DNA of 59,547 bases from Nemertoderma westbladi (Eukaryota > Xenacoelomorpha > Nemertodermatida > Nemertodermatidae): positions 1-59,547 of the forward strand of contig JAUCBJ010001549.1 in assembly GCA_032718475.1 (NCBI GenBank). Reading direction: 5' to 3'. How positions within the stretch are numbered: position 1 is the stretch's first letter; each line of letters opens with the position of its first letter. The notes beneath the pieces were generated by a model. It was given only the letters and a program-made list of their open reading frames with translations. It made no database searches and had not been told where the DNA came from. The translations under genes were made by a program, and so were the position numbers. Below are positions 30,317 to 40,769 of this stretch, piece by piece.

Positions 30317-30700
30317 ATAGTACATGATGATCCTAAAGATGAAGAGTGTTTGACAAAGATGAAGAGTGTTTGACTCCCAATCACCTGTTATTGCTGCGAG
30401 GTAATCCTAATTTACCAACAGGATTGATTGACAAGAGCGATTTGTATGGGTGTAAGCGCTGATCAGTTTTGGCGGAGATGGATCCACGAATATCTTCCTA
30501 CACTCCAGAAGAGATTGAACTGGAATAAACCGAATGGAAAATTTGCTGTGGGAGATGTAGTTCTCGTAGTTGATTCGAAAATAACACGAGGTAGATGGCC
30601 TCTTGGATTGGTTACCAGCATTCGTTTGGGATGTGATTGTTTCATACGGTCAGTCGAGTTGAAAGATGCATGCCTAAACGATTAGAACCCAGTTTTGTAT
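30317..30700 (+). pseudogene. BEL-3 integrase C-terminus
   Basis: After a 20-bp tandem duplication (AAAGATGAAGAGTGTTTGAC) the BEL-3 frame resumes with TPNHLL-type sequence, then QFWRRWIHEYLPTLQKRLNW and KFAVGDVVLVVDSKITRGRW. These match the BEL-1 C-terminal domain (YWRRWVEEYLPTLHRR; KKGDLVIITDD). The frame ends in TAG at about 30684. The visible ATG at 30428 is internal. Confidence 0.75.
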
Positions 30701-31048
30701 GAGAAATTATAAATAGATAGCTACTTGAGAGACAATATGTAATTGAATTACTTTGGTGTATTATTTATCGGGAATAAATAAAATTTGTCTGGAATAAATA
30801 CAATTTGTCATATATATGTGTGGTTGGTGATTGAAAGTGAAACTATATTTTGCTGAATAATTGAAATGTATTATGTAGAGTTTTAACAATTCCAAGAAAT
30901 ATTTGGAGAAGGTTTATTATATTTATGTTTATTTAGTAACTTTACTTTTTTATTAAGTTTCAAAATGATTTTAAGATAAATTACGTTGTTTATATTTAGT
31001 GTATGTTTGTTTATTATAATGATCGGCCTTCTGATCATTAAGGGGTGG
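30701..31048. other. BEL-3 3' untranslated region
   Basis: AT-rich, non-coding. Ends in AAGGGGTGG, a plausible polypurine tract directly before the LTR start TGATGTTACTG. Confidence 0.5.
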
Positions 31049-31310
31049 TGATGTTACTGACATAATTTATTTGTATATTTTTTTGGACATTCAGACTTTG
31101 ATATCGGTAACCTTAATTTAAACAGTATATTGATGTGGTGCTGACTGGCTGATGTCCGTCCTGCCGCAGTACCGGTAGCGGTTCTGCATTCATTCTGAAT
31201 GTCAATGTCAGTGATTCAGACTTTGTTACCATGTCTGCCCGTCATTTCAGTGTTGCGATAAGCGCAGTGCGAAAGTGCAGTAAGGCAATTTGATAACTAT
31301 AAGAGTATCA
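31049..31310 (+). repeat. BEL-3 3' LTR
   Basis: Starts TGATGTTACTGACAT after a purine tract and ends near AAGAGTATCA. The second half matches 6742-6882. A TSD could not be verified because the 5' LTR is truncated. Confidence 0.65.
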
Positions 31311-31656
31311 AGTTCTGGTACTACTGCCACACCTAAAAGGAGAAACAAGGAAAAAGATATGTCAAATTATAGTGGTATTGCAATCCTCCACATACTTGGC
31401 AAACTCTGGGAAATTGTAATCAACAGTGAATTCCAATCAAAAATACTAATGTCGCCCCTACCTACAACTAGGATACATTAAAGGTATACACAATGAAATT
31501 CTCCTCCTAATGGCTAATAAACTAATGCAGCGGTTTTAACAGTGGGAACACAACTTCTCTCCTCTCATAAATACATTTTTAAAGCGTGGTAAGTACATAT
31601 TAGCGAGTGAAAATAGTAATGAATAAAAATAACAAATGTATGCCATATCAACTCAC

Positions 31657-32181
31657 CTTATATAAACTGCCAGCCAAGCTGTAGCAAGCCAAGTTACCAC
31701 CACCTAGGGTAAAAGCTTCAATGATACGACAAACGAAACAAAGAACAATATAATATACACCAGGTGGACCCAAATCCAATATGCCAAATAAAGCCATACA
31801 AGAACCAGCCAATATATATCCTGATATTAATACAAACTTAACCCCAATATTTGGTATAAAATTTCCGAAAATGATGTACGAAAGACACCTTATTCCAGCA
31901 TAGACACCAAACAGTATGCCAACAAGAGATTCATTAAAGCCACGAGTTACAGCCCTGGTAGTAAAGAATGCAGCAGGTAGAGAGAAACACATTCCTGCAC
32001 TGAAAGATTGGATAACCAACAGGATTGTATTAGTAAGCCGATGTCTAATAAACCTCCATAAAATATTCCTGGAATTTTTTCTTGAAATGATTGTTGAATC
32101 ACAAGCGTCTTCATCAGGTTTACTAGTAGTTTTATTATCTTCACTTAAATCAATGTCTGATAGAGCTATGATTTCTTTCAT
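31657..32181 (-). CDS. SLC18B1: SLC18B1-like MFS transporter copy A, exon 1
   Basis: 175 codons from ATG at 32181 to the donor AAG|GTGAGT. Residues 1-50 are a hydrophilic acidic N-terminus (MKEIIALSDIDLSEDNK). TM1 is followed by the loop RAVTRGFNESLVGILFGVYA, then FGNFIPNIGVKFVLISGYIL, which corresponds to the MFS motif A region between TM2 and TM3. LDLGPPGVYYIVLCFVCRI and a Gly-rich GGGNLACYSLAGSLYK close the exon before TM5. It aligns along its length with copy B, and in layout with SLC18B1. The next ATG upstream (32226) was rejected because copy B starts at the equivalent MKEI. The sequence upstream, TATATAGGTGGTGACAAAGC, is shared with copy B. Confidence 0.85.
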
Positions 32182-33130
32182 TGTAACAATTATTAGAATT
32201 AGTATATATAGGTGGTGACAAAGCAATACGAAAAAGCTCAGCTAGGCAGTTGTTGCGTTTTTTCTGTTGATTTATGACTTACCAATGGAACACATGCATA
32301 GCACTGATTATAGGCCTAATTAAAAGAATTATGATAATGTATAAAGTAAAAATGTCTTCAGACTGCTGTCTGATTTGATGTGCTGCAACAAAATATAACA
32401 TCTACGTTTTATTCTTAATAGATACCATAATTAATACCATAAAAGCCTACATAAAACTTTGTTGCACATGCGTTTCTGATCAATGAGTCGAAAAAATAGA
32501 AGGTTGAAATTGTGTGTCAAAAGGTCAAGTTGTGCCCCATGTACATCATTTTATTATTATTACTCATTTGGTAACTACATCATTTATTGATTTGGTTAGA
32601 AAAAGCCATATATGTAACCTGCTCCTTTCTCTGAATTAGCAATGATATCATTTATTGTTTTGGTTAGAATAGTAGTAACATGTTATTGTTTCTCAGTAAT
32701 TCATTGACCTAAAATATTTGGAGCTCATTCATACTATCATAATATACTTGTACAGAATCAAGAGAGCCCCACAAGAAATGTATATTGTATATTGCTGCAA
32801 ATCTGTAATCTGTAGGGCCCATAATTGAATTATATTGAATCGCATCTGTTATCCTATTGAGAGACTCTTACATATGAACCAGAATGGGTTACATAAAGGT
32901 TGGGGGACATTGGAGCCCGTTGTCATCTAGGGTGACACCCATACACAGTATGTATTCATAATTGTGGTGGATTATATTCCACCATGTCCTTAAACCACCA
33001 TAATAAAGATGGGGTGTGGGGTGATGGTAACACCCCGTACTAGCACCAGAAGTTCAGTAAATCCAGCAAAGTACATAAGTCATCTAGACTTTGCTAATGA
33101 CTTTGAGTACCTATGGAATCACTCAAGGTA
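32182..33130. other. Upstream region of SLC18B1-like copy A
   Basis: No gene is seen. 32198-32235 is the conserved proximal upstream sequence also found at 40462-40490. The rest is AT-rich, unassigned sequence. Confidence 0.5.
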
Positions 33131-33133
33131 GTC

Positions 33134-33310
33134 CAATGGTGCTCATATTCAAAACATGTCAATGTGAGCAGTGTGACATTATATTTATATGATAATAACC
33201 CTGCAGTGAAAGGCTAAAATGCAAAGTTTTGCTGAAATGAAATGTTTTTATCGAATTGAGACTGTTGCTGAAATTCAAATTTTGCCGAATCGCAACTTTT
33301 CGCAAAGATG
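33134..33310. repeat. Direct repeat flanking the MULE, left copy
   Basis: Shares AATGGTGCTCATATTCAA, CATGTCAATGTGAGCAGTG and GAGACTGTTGCTGAAAT with 34921-35105 in the same orientation, with moderate divergence. Confidence 0.7.
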
Positions 33311-33380
33311 CCTTTTTTGGCTTATTTGTAACTTTGGGTTTTGGTACTTTCCAAAACACGACATAACATGACCAACTTTT

Positions 33381-34800
33381 GTTTGGTGGCTATAGGCATA
33401 GGCGACAGACAATCCCCAATAATTTGAGATATTGGATTTGCTGCTATAGACCAGAGAATGGGTGTAAAGTTTTGCTAAAAACTGACCCCGATCCTATGTA
33501 TTTTAATCCCATGTTTACAAGTGAACATAATCATGCACTGGATATGGACATAGAAAAGGCAAATATTGCCTGAAATGAAATGAAGGAGTTGGCCAAGCAG
33601 AGACCACATGATAGTGCAGGTGAGTTATCACCAGGTATTCGCTAGTGTTGATGACAGTGTGGCAGCTGTGTTGACCAATAAATTAAGTGCCACAAGATCC
33701 TTAACTGACTTAGAATGAGAGCTAGGCCTCCATTGCCAGCAAACGCAGAGGATCTTCAATTACTGCCAATGTACTAAATGCGTACATTAAACAACAGTGA
33801 GGAGTTCATCTTAGTTTATGAACTTTTAGAGGGAAAACGTTTCATCATGTTTGCCAGCAGACGAACTTTCGAAAAACTAAACAATGTCAATGAGTGGTAT
33901 CTCGATGGTACCTTCGACAAGATACCAATAATATTCATGCAACATTATAGTCTGCACGTCTTTTCAACACTTTCCAATTGTGTATAGCTTGCCTCGTTAA
34001 AAGGGTGCTGAAACCTATAAGCGATTCATAAATGTTGTCAAGCATTTCGCCCAAATGTGTGATATACATATACCACTGGCAGGCCATCATGTAATATCGG
34101 ATTGCAAAACAGGTCTGGTGGCAGCATTATCAGTAATCACATTTGCTATTTCCATTTCTGTCAAGCAAATTTCCATGAAATGCAACATTTGGGACTGACA
34201 ATTCTGACTGATTATCTGGAAAATACTGAAAAAAAGATGATGGTTAGTATCCTGGCTGTTGTGTTTCTACCCTTGGATGAAGTTGTAGAATTAGTACATA
34301 AGATTCAGATTGTGATTAACGCTACCTATCAACCTATCACTATTTACTTAAACTACTTCGTTAATCAATGGATGAATAATGTCCCTCCATTAATGTGGAA
34401 CGTTCATTGGATGGTGAGGCAAACGAATAATGACTTGGAAGCTTGGCATGGGATGTTGAATCGTAGCATTGGTGGATCCCATATTGATATTTTCCAATTT
34501 CTATATTGGATTCAAACATAAGACAAAGTTACCACAAATACCATCATTCAGCTTGAAGCTGGTCAACGCATGAAGCAGGTAGCTAAAATATACAAAGATA
34601 TATAGCTGCGGATTTATAGGCTCACTCCTGATTATATCAATGGACATGCGCCTCGATCAGTATTACTGCAGGGAATCACATACAACTTGGGTGAACTTCC
34701 TGTTCCTGTGCGTATTGAAAATAACTTGCCACAGATGCATGATGATATAAACAACATCCCATGGCAATTTTTTGAGTATCTACCAATCCTCTCTAAGCCC
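33381..34800 (+). pseudogene. FLYWCH-MULE transposase, broken
   Basis: The first piece (33379-33570) resembles a FLYWCH zinc finger: RYWICCYRPENGCKVLLKTD, then HNHALD. The second (33778-33987) has RRTFEKLNNVNEWYLDGTFD, the DGTF motif with the first catalytic Asp of Mutator-like transposases. The third (34102-34521) has CYFHFCQANFHEMQHLGL (the FHF motif of MULEs), FLPLDEVVELVHKIQ and TNNDLEAWHGMLNRSIGGSH. A later frame gives RSVLLQGITYNLGE, the usual C-terminal LRGI.HNL-type motif. Stops and shifts separate the pieces, so the gene is dead. It may be a transposon or a decayed domesticated derivative. Low-complexity Pro/Ser/Thr sequence follows at 34770-34940. Confidence 0.7.
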
Positions 34801-34920
34801 ACCAATTACCCCCACTAGCCCTGGCCCCACTTACTCTACCCCCACCACCACGGGGTCGTTTGGCCATGGTGCAGCCATATCTAGCACCAATACAATGGGG
34901 CCTACCTCAAATAGTCCCTC

Positions 34921-35105
34921 AAATGGTGCTCATATTCAACACATGTCAATGTGAGCAGTGTGACATTACATTTGTATGATAATAACCCTGCAGTAAAATG
35001 CTAATAATAATCTTCCCAAAATGCAAACATTTGCTGAAATGAAATGTTTTTATCGAATCGAGACTGTTGCTGAAATGCAAATTTTTCCGAACCGCGACTT
35101 TTTTG
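34921..35105. repeat. Direct repeat flanking the MULE, right copy
   Basis: Partner of 33134-33310, about 1.8 kb away and in direct orientation. It carries a small insertion (TAATAATCTTCCC) relative to the left copy. Confidence 0.7.
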
Positions 35106-36517
35106 CAAATATTTATTTTTTGTGTGGAGATTTTTGGCATACAATGTTAGAGGAATTGCAAGTGAATGTCAAAGTTATATACAGATAGCAATCGGCTCTA
35201 TGACAACTTAAATACTCTTAGCAATGCTCCATCTGAGAAGCATCTAAAGATTGAGCTCTCGGTCAATAGACAAGCAATGTCTGAGAATGGGCTGCAATTA
35301 CATCTTATTGATTCAATGAAAAATCGGGCAGATATACATACTAACTAAGGAACGTCCACGTGTTGAGTTACTGAACATTTTACAGAAATATATATTTAGT
35401 TTATAGACTGATACATCGGAAAGATTTGTATTTATTGTAAATCTATTTTGTTCATCAATAAGTTTCGGAAAGTTTTTCATGTTATTTTAATGGACAAAAA
35501 ACGTTAAAGAAAATACAACAAATGTTATACTGTATCAGTTATGCTGTACAGTACATGCAAAGTCTGTATGTTAGAATTGTGTACCGGTACCAAAACTGTG
35601 TGGTGGTGGAATAGCAGTTGCTGTGTTAGGCCTATTTCAGTATTTGCATTTTGTACCGACTGGAAAATATAATGATATATAATATAGAACAGTAATCATC
35701 TTAAAGAGTTAATGTTTTATACCAAAATATTTGCCAATGCCTACAATTAATTGTCATATTGATATTGTTTTAAACAAATACACTCCAAGATTAATTGTGA
35801 CTAATGCGAGTCACCTTTGACCACTTCCAGGACGTGACGTTTTGATTTACGGATACTGACTAATTAATAGGGAAGTATTAGAAATTGGGGAAGTGGGGAA
35901 GATAACCAACCATCTATATCTCCAACATAATGGGTTAAATAAACTCCATCACAATCTCTCCAACAACTATCGAAAGAAGAGCCTTGATGTAAACCCCCCC
36001 CCCCCCCCCCCCCCCCCCCCTCTTCCCTGTCTTTGGCTGACTGTTTACTTGATTGTAGGTAAGTAAAGCGAAACAAAACATACCCAGCAATGATAGAGAT
36101 GATTATTAAGATAAGCTGCTTGATCTCAGGCAGGGTATGCATCTACAATCAACCCTCAAATTACCCCACCCCAGATAAACTTATTTACCTTCATTAAATT
36201 TGCAACTAAAAATGTTTTCTTATGGCCATTGAAATATAAATTAGGCATTGTATACAAAGTACACTGCACCGAATAATTTACAATAAGTGGGGGGGGGGGG
36301 GGGGGGGGGGGGGGGGAGTAAATAATACTATAATGTAATGGTAAATCCTGCAAGTTTCGTCTTCATAGCAAAGAAGTTGTTTGCAAGAAAGCGACAGCGT
36401 AGCACAGTTTATCAAATACAGCAAGATATCTGTGTCAAGATTCATGTTCACTAATTCTAAAAACCGAGGTAGGTTCAGTTATATAAACTTCTATTATCTA
36501 TTAGAATTGAGTAGAAT
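35106..36517. other. Intergenic region with facing poly(C) and poly(G) runs
   Basis: A short open frame at 35166-35348 is not recognised. C27 lies at 35994-36020 and G28 at 36289-36316, 268 bp apart, so they are self-complementary. The rest is AT-rich. The region just before 36518 would be the 3' UTR of copy B. Confidence 0.5.
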
Positions 36518-37453
36518 TTATGTTTCTGTTTTATCAATTAACCCACTGAGTAGAGGCTCAGTTTCATCTTCCACAATTTGTTTCTCAGTATTTTCAACAT
36601 TCGTAAGTGGAGCAAATATTTCCCTCCCATGGTATTTATAATAAACAAGCAATATAATAGCCGGGATTATCACAATAATGTTGAATCCACAGAAAACTGT
36701 AGCAGCTAAAGGGAACTTAATATATTGAGCCAATGGCCCGGCAACTAATGGACCAATAAACAGACCACAAGCCCCTGGGCTGTTCACAAGGGACATCACA
36801 ACTGTGTGGTTACCGATAGTTTGTGGCCATTGAAGGCGGTATTTGTATATTTTAAGCAGCGTTTCTATATAAGGTGTCGCCAATGACATTCCAAATCCTA
36901 ATAAAGTTGTCCCAATTATCACAATGCTAATATGTTGTGGTAAGTTCAATAAAGGTGATGGCCCCATCAGTAACAATCCTACTATACCAACGAAATGCGC
37001 AAATATCATCGCTGTTAACGTGTTGATTGATTGATATCTGGCCAGAAATGCACCCCATGCCAATGCTGATGAAACGTTTATAAGTGGAGCTATAAGAAAC
37101 ATTGATCCAACTTCTGCAGGAGACAATTCATATACATTCACAAGATGAATAGCGAATGTTGTTTCATAGAAGCCCATAGCCATAGCCATCACAAACAACA
37201 TGGCGACTGCAGATAAACATACCCTGTCTTTGAGTAAATCAAATATGGTCTTTGTGGTGACAATTTTGCTGGGTTTGATGCTAGGGAGAGAAAATATGTT
37301 TACTAATGCGATAACTACTTCAGTTCCTCCAAGGATTACAAACGGAGTAACAAAGTTGGTGTACTGGTATAGAATTCCTCCCAGGGCAGGTCCGCACATG
37401 GTTCCTCCAAAGAAAGCACTGTGAATAATTGACAACACAAATATTTTTTCTTT
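36518..37453 (-). CDS. SLC18B1: SLC18B1-like MFS transporter copy B, exon 2
   Basis: 311 codons plus TAA, in phase 0 after the acceptor CCCACAG|. Starts KEKIFVLSIIHSAFFGGTM and continues through MCGPALGGILYQ, the middle loop and six hydrophobic segments to ETEPLLSGLIDKTET. It is very similar to copy A exon 2, with changes scattered and no stops. It is longer at the C-terminus by 7 residues, so the dileucine-type PLL is no longer terminal. Together with exon 1 this makes a 481-aa transporter of normal length for SLC18B1. Probable location is a vesicle or organelle membrane (inferred from family). Confidence 0.85.
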   Translation of the reverse strand, partial: KEKIFVLSIIHSAFFGGTMCGPALGGILYQYTNFVTPFVILGGTEVVIALVNIFSLPSIKPSKIVTTKTIFDLLKDRVCLSAVAMLFVMAMAMGFYETTFAIHLVNVYELSPAEVGSMFLIAPLINVSSALAWGAFLARYQSINTLTAMIFAHFVGIVGLLLMGPSPLLNLPQHISIVIIGTTLLGFGMSLATPYIETLLKIYKYRLQWPQTIGNHTVVMSLVNSPGACGLFIGPLVAGPLAQYIKFPLAATVFCGFNIIVIIPAIILLVYYKYHGREIFAPLTNVENTEKQIVEDETEPLLSGLIDKTET

Positions 37454-39283
37454 CTGTGGGAAACAAGATATATATATTAATTTTGAGCTACTTGTAATAT
37501 ACCCGTGCAGTGTATACATAATATATAGTATTAACACATTGGCAAACTGCCACTGTCAATTGCTAATTCCACTGAAAACGGATAGGTGTAATTTGTGATA
37601 AAACACCTAAAAATGACAACACTCAACCATAGTCAAAAAACGGTGGACCACAGTCAAAAATGGCCACAAACAATGTATACAGTAGATCGCAGTCCTAAAA
37701 GTAATTCTGCTTAAGTTTTGGCTCAGCATATCGCGAGCAAGTCAAAAGTCTGGGGAAAACACTCAAAATGTCTGGACACCACTCAAAACATGTAATTCAG
37801 TATTCTGCAATACTGTTCACCAGTTACCTAGTGTACTTGTAGGCCTACATATCGTCGTATGTATGTAGAGTAGTTATGTTTTTTAAGTGTTGCAGTGTCA
37901 GCAACGTGAATAGTTTTGCAAGCTTATATCATATTATGCTGCTAGAGGGAGTGGGATCGAAAAGTATAGGAATAATATATGAATTATAGTATTGTTTTGT
38001 GACCACTAAAGATATAAGAATAAGTACTTGTTTTCTGTTAAAAGTGAAGGCGATTATTCATAAATGTGCAATCAATGTGGAAGCTGGTTGGTACTTGAAT
38101 CACTCAACCATAAGCAAGTTGCCCTTCTTGCTCTTCCATCATGTTTTGGGAGAAAACCCTATTGTAGCTTGCCTTATGATAATATTACTGGTTCTCGCAG
38201 TATTACTACTACATATGCGTGTAAATATAAATTATGTAAAATGTAAAGGGTAGATAGATATACAGATTTATTTATGCAATATGTATAAATAGGACGCCCA
38301 CAAAGGGTGAAGATCTGGGATTCACACTACTAGAACGCAGAAGTAGCAGATATCCGGAAACGATAGTATGTCCACAGACACCGACTTTACGGATGACACG
38401 CCCATGCTAGAAGATGCACAGCTTCTACTAAATAAAGTGGATAGGGCTACTAAGGAGGTTGGATTGCATATAAATGCTACCAAGACCGAATTCTTGAACA
38501 ATTGAATTGAATAATTGATTATAATCATCTAAGGAAGGTTGATGACTTCCAGTACCCTGGATATTGGATAGAGAGAAGAAAAAAGACAGAAGTTAGGAAA
38601 GCAAAGGCATGGGTAGCTCTAACAAAAATGGATACCATCTTGAAATCGGATCTCTCCAGGCATCTGAAGACTAAGTTCTTTCAAGTCATAACGGAAAGTG
38701 TACTTTTACATGGGGGTGAGACCTGGACACTGACGAAATCACTTGAACAACGAATTGATGGTTGCTACACAAGACTTCTATGGGCAGCCCTAAACATCAG
38801 CTGGAGACAATAACACATGACAAAAGCTTTGGTACAATACTACCTGTATCAACCACCCTCTGTGAATGCATTTCGCATGAATGCAGATTAAGATTCAGTA
38901 GGCACTGCTGGAAAAGTAAACATGAGGTTTATACCAGATCTACTTTTCGGGCAACCAAAACAAAGAAAACGTAGCCACAACTATGGAGAATCAGGAAGTC
39001 TGGAAGGATCTATTTTCCACTGTCCGAGTTCGCTCGACCTAGTAGTAGTAATAGTATATATTATGTAAAAACAATAACGAGTACACCAAACAATGTATAT
39101 AGGCATTTTCCAACATAACATATACATTATACAGTAGGATTACCCCTAAGAGCTTTGCAGGTTATTATCAAATACAATACAAGTTACAAATACAATACTA
39201 CACAATTACACTACGCTAACAAAAACAGGGTATTGGGGTGACTAACACCCCACATACTTGAAATTGTTATTCTTGGTACTCAC
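37454..39283 (-). other. Intron of SLC18B1-like copy B
   Basis: 1.83 kb between donor AAG|GTGAGT (after 39284) and acceptor at 37453. It contains an RTE LINE fragment at 38290-39050. The remaining part has no recognised gene. Confidence 0.7.
38290..39050 (+). mobile_element. RTE LINE fragment in intron of copy B
   Basis: A diverged, 5'-truncated copy of the family at 8600-10383: GGGTGAAGATCTGGGATTCAC, GAGACCTGGACACTGAC and CATCAGCTGGAGACAA recur. It ends in the same GTTCGCTCGACCTAGTAGTAG tail. Stops occur in all frames. Confidence 0.75.
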
Positions 39284-39793
39284 CTTATATAAACTGCCAG
39301 CCAAGCTGTAGCAAGCCAAGTTACCACCACCTAGGGTTACAGCTTCAATGATACGACAACAGAAACAAAGCACAATATAATATACACCAGGTGGGCCCCA
39401 ATCCAATATGCCAAATAAAGCCATACAAGAACCAGCCAATATATATCCCGATATTAATACAAACTTAAGCCCAATAATTGGGATAAGATTCCCTAAAACA
39501 ATGTAAGTAAGGCACCTTATTCCAGCATAGACACCAAACAGGACGCCAATGAGGGATTCATCAAAGCCACGAGTGACAGCCCTGGTAGTAAAGAATGCAG
39601 CTGGCAGGGAGAAACACATTCCTGCACTGAAAATTTGAATGACCAACAGTATTAGATTAGTTAGACGATGCCTAATAAACCTCCAAAGAATATTCCCAGA
39701 GTTATTTCTTGAAATGAAAACTTCATCGTGTTCACTAGATGATTTATTATCTTCGCTTAAATCAATGTCGGATAGAGCTATGATTTCCTTCAT
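39284..39793 (-). CDS. SLC18B1: SLC18B1-like MFS transporter copy B, exon 1
   Basis: 170 codons from ATG at 39793 to donor AAG|GTGAGT at 39284/39283. Hydrophilic N-terminus MKEIIALSDIDLSEDNKSSS, 5 residues shorter than copy A. Then TM1, RAVTRGFDESLIGVLFGVYA and LGNLIPIIGLKFVLISGYIL (motif A region). The end is GGGNLACYSLAGSLYK, identical to copy A at the splice. An RTE-derived insertion starts 16 bp upstream of the ATG (39810), separating the start codon from the upstream sequence conserved in copy A. Expression of this copy may therefore be altered. Confidence 0.85.
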
Positions 39794-39809
39794 TGTAACA
39801 TTTAGGATA

Positions 39810-40454
39810 CTACTAGGATCGGCATGCTACATTTCAGCTGCATTTTTAAGAATGCTGTGCCGGCTTGTCGACAAAATTGCGCCGTCACAACTCCCTATCA
39901 CCCATGGCATTTGCTAGATCATCCGCATCTTCAAGGCCAGTGTCCTTTAAGATGCGTCTCGAAGAAAGTCATTGGCTGTCCACCATGCTTATTCACTCCA
40001 TGAGGCTGCCAAAGTACAAGATTATGCAGTGGCTGGTCCTCACGGCGAAAGCAATGTCCTGCAAAGTGGAGGCGATTTTATTCTAGTGTCAAGCTTGGGG
40101 GAACCAATGAGACACCTCCAATGTTATATAGTGTCTGGTTGGAGATGTGTGCATTGTACCTGTGACAATGAACCCGGCGTAGCATTCTTGTGAATGTGCC
40201 ATCCAGAGATTTGGTGTCCTCAGCAGTTAGAGCCCAGCATGGACTCCCATAGAGGAGTACTGGAACTACTGCTGCTTTAAATAATCGGACCTTAAGTTTC
40301 CGATTAATTCTCGGTGACTTCCAAATCCTGGAAAGCCTATTCAAGACTGCCCATGCCTTTCCCTTACGTATTCGAAGGTCCTCACCTGACTTCCGGATCC
40401 ATGATCCCAGGTAACAGAAGCCATCCACATGCTCAAGCATACCATCCTTTGAGA
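39810..40454 (-). mobile_element. 645-bp RTE derivative inserted upstream of copy B
   Basis: Minus-strand insert flanked by the perfect 11-bp duplication CATTTAGGATA (39799-39809 and 40455-40465). It encodes the RTE post-RT domain: MLEHVDGFCYLGSWIRKSGE, ALNRLSRIWKSPRINRKLK, YGSPCWAL, then the HCFRRED region near the 3' end. Its 3' end is CATGCCGATCCTAGTAG-type. Its 5' end is at the same position as that of the independent copy at 54913-55557, also 645 bp. Same transcriptional strand as the host gene. Confidence 0.85.
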
Positions 40455-40574
40455 CATTTAGGATATATATTTGGTGACAAAGCAATACGTATGATCTAAA
40501 TGAAAATCCCAAATAAGCCCTCTTACTTGCCACTCGATGGACTGCGTGCATTCTTTCAGCTGCGGTCCTCACAA

Positions 40575-40712
40575 CTATGCGGAGATCTAGCAAATGTCGT
40601 GGGTGATAGGGAGTTGTGGCGGCGAAATTTTGTCGACAAGCCGACACAGCATTATTAATTTATATGTAATATATATAATGCAGCTGCAATGCAGCATGCC
40701 GATAGTAGTAGT
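40575..40712 (+). mobile_element. RTE 3'-end fragment, plus strand
   Basis: Shares ATCTAGCAAATGTCGTGGGT, GATAGGGAGTTGTGGCGG, GCAGCTGCAATGCAGCATGC and a TAG-repeat tail with the 55.4-55.56 kb copy, but carries an extra AT-rich 25 bp near the end. It lies tail-out opposite to the minus-strand insert beside it, producing a chimeric antisense frame over 40078-40647. Confidence 0.7.
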
Positions 40713-40769
40713 AGTAGAGATATACATACATTAATGTCACAACTGTGACGCCTATTGTGAGCTAAACGT

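Larger units (their letters stand above)
6742..31310 (+). mobile_element. BEL-3: decayed BEL/Pao element, host of nested insertions
   Basis: Collinear plus-strand pieces of one BEL/Pao element can be followed across the intron: LTR fragment (6742-6882), RT (7530-8130), the post-RT RNase H region (8130-8440 and 10790-11045), integrase (12080-13247 and 14837-14937), integrase C-terminus (30317-30700) and 3' LTR (31049-31310). Every gap is an identifiable insertion. The gag and protease region is missing, because only about 640 bp separate LTR from RT. Numerous stops and frameshifts make it the oldest layer in the intron. It lies antisense to the SLC18B1-like gene. Confidence 0.75.
5826..31656 (-). 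other. Giant intron of SLC18B1-like copy A
   Basis: The interval between donor AAG|GTGAGT (exon 1 end 31657) and acceptor CCCACAG| (exon 2 start 5825) is 25.8 kb, against 1.8 kb for the paralog. Nearly all of it is explained by nested transposons described separately. Whether splicing still bridges it is not visible from the sequence. The intact exons on both sides argue for it. Confidence 0.7.

Noticed and set aside
31648-32226. Start of SLC18B1-like copy A at the upstream ATG 32226
   Set aside because: The extra 15 residues are not shared by copy B, whose start aligns with the ATG at 32181. The upstream part matches the conserved non-coding flank.
35166-35348. A 60-codon frame (SVNRQAMSENGLQLHLIDS)
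   Set aside because: Protein-like but isolated and not recognised, with no splice context or relative in the window. Not enough to call a gene.
37999-38253. Small frames with a hydrophobic segment or CNQC-type start in the copy B intron
   Set aside because: Two overlapping frames compete, no family is recognisable, and they lie in an intron next to a LINE fragment.
40078-40647. A 189-codon minus-strand frame that looks like one gene
   Set aside because: Its first part is antisense to a plus-strand RTE 3' fragment, its middle is flanking DNA, and its end is the 645-bp RTE insert. It is a chimera.
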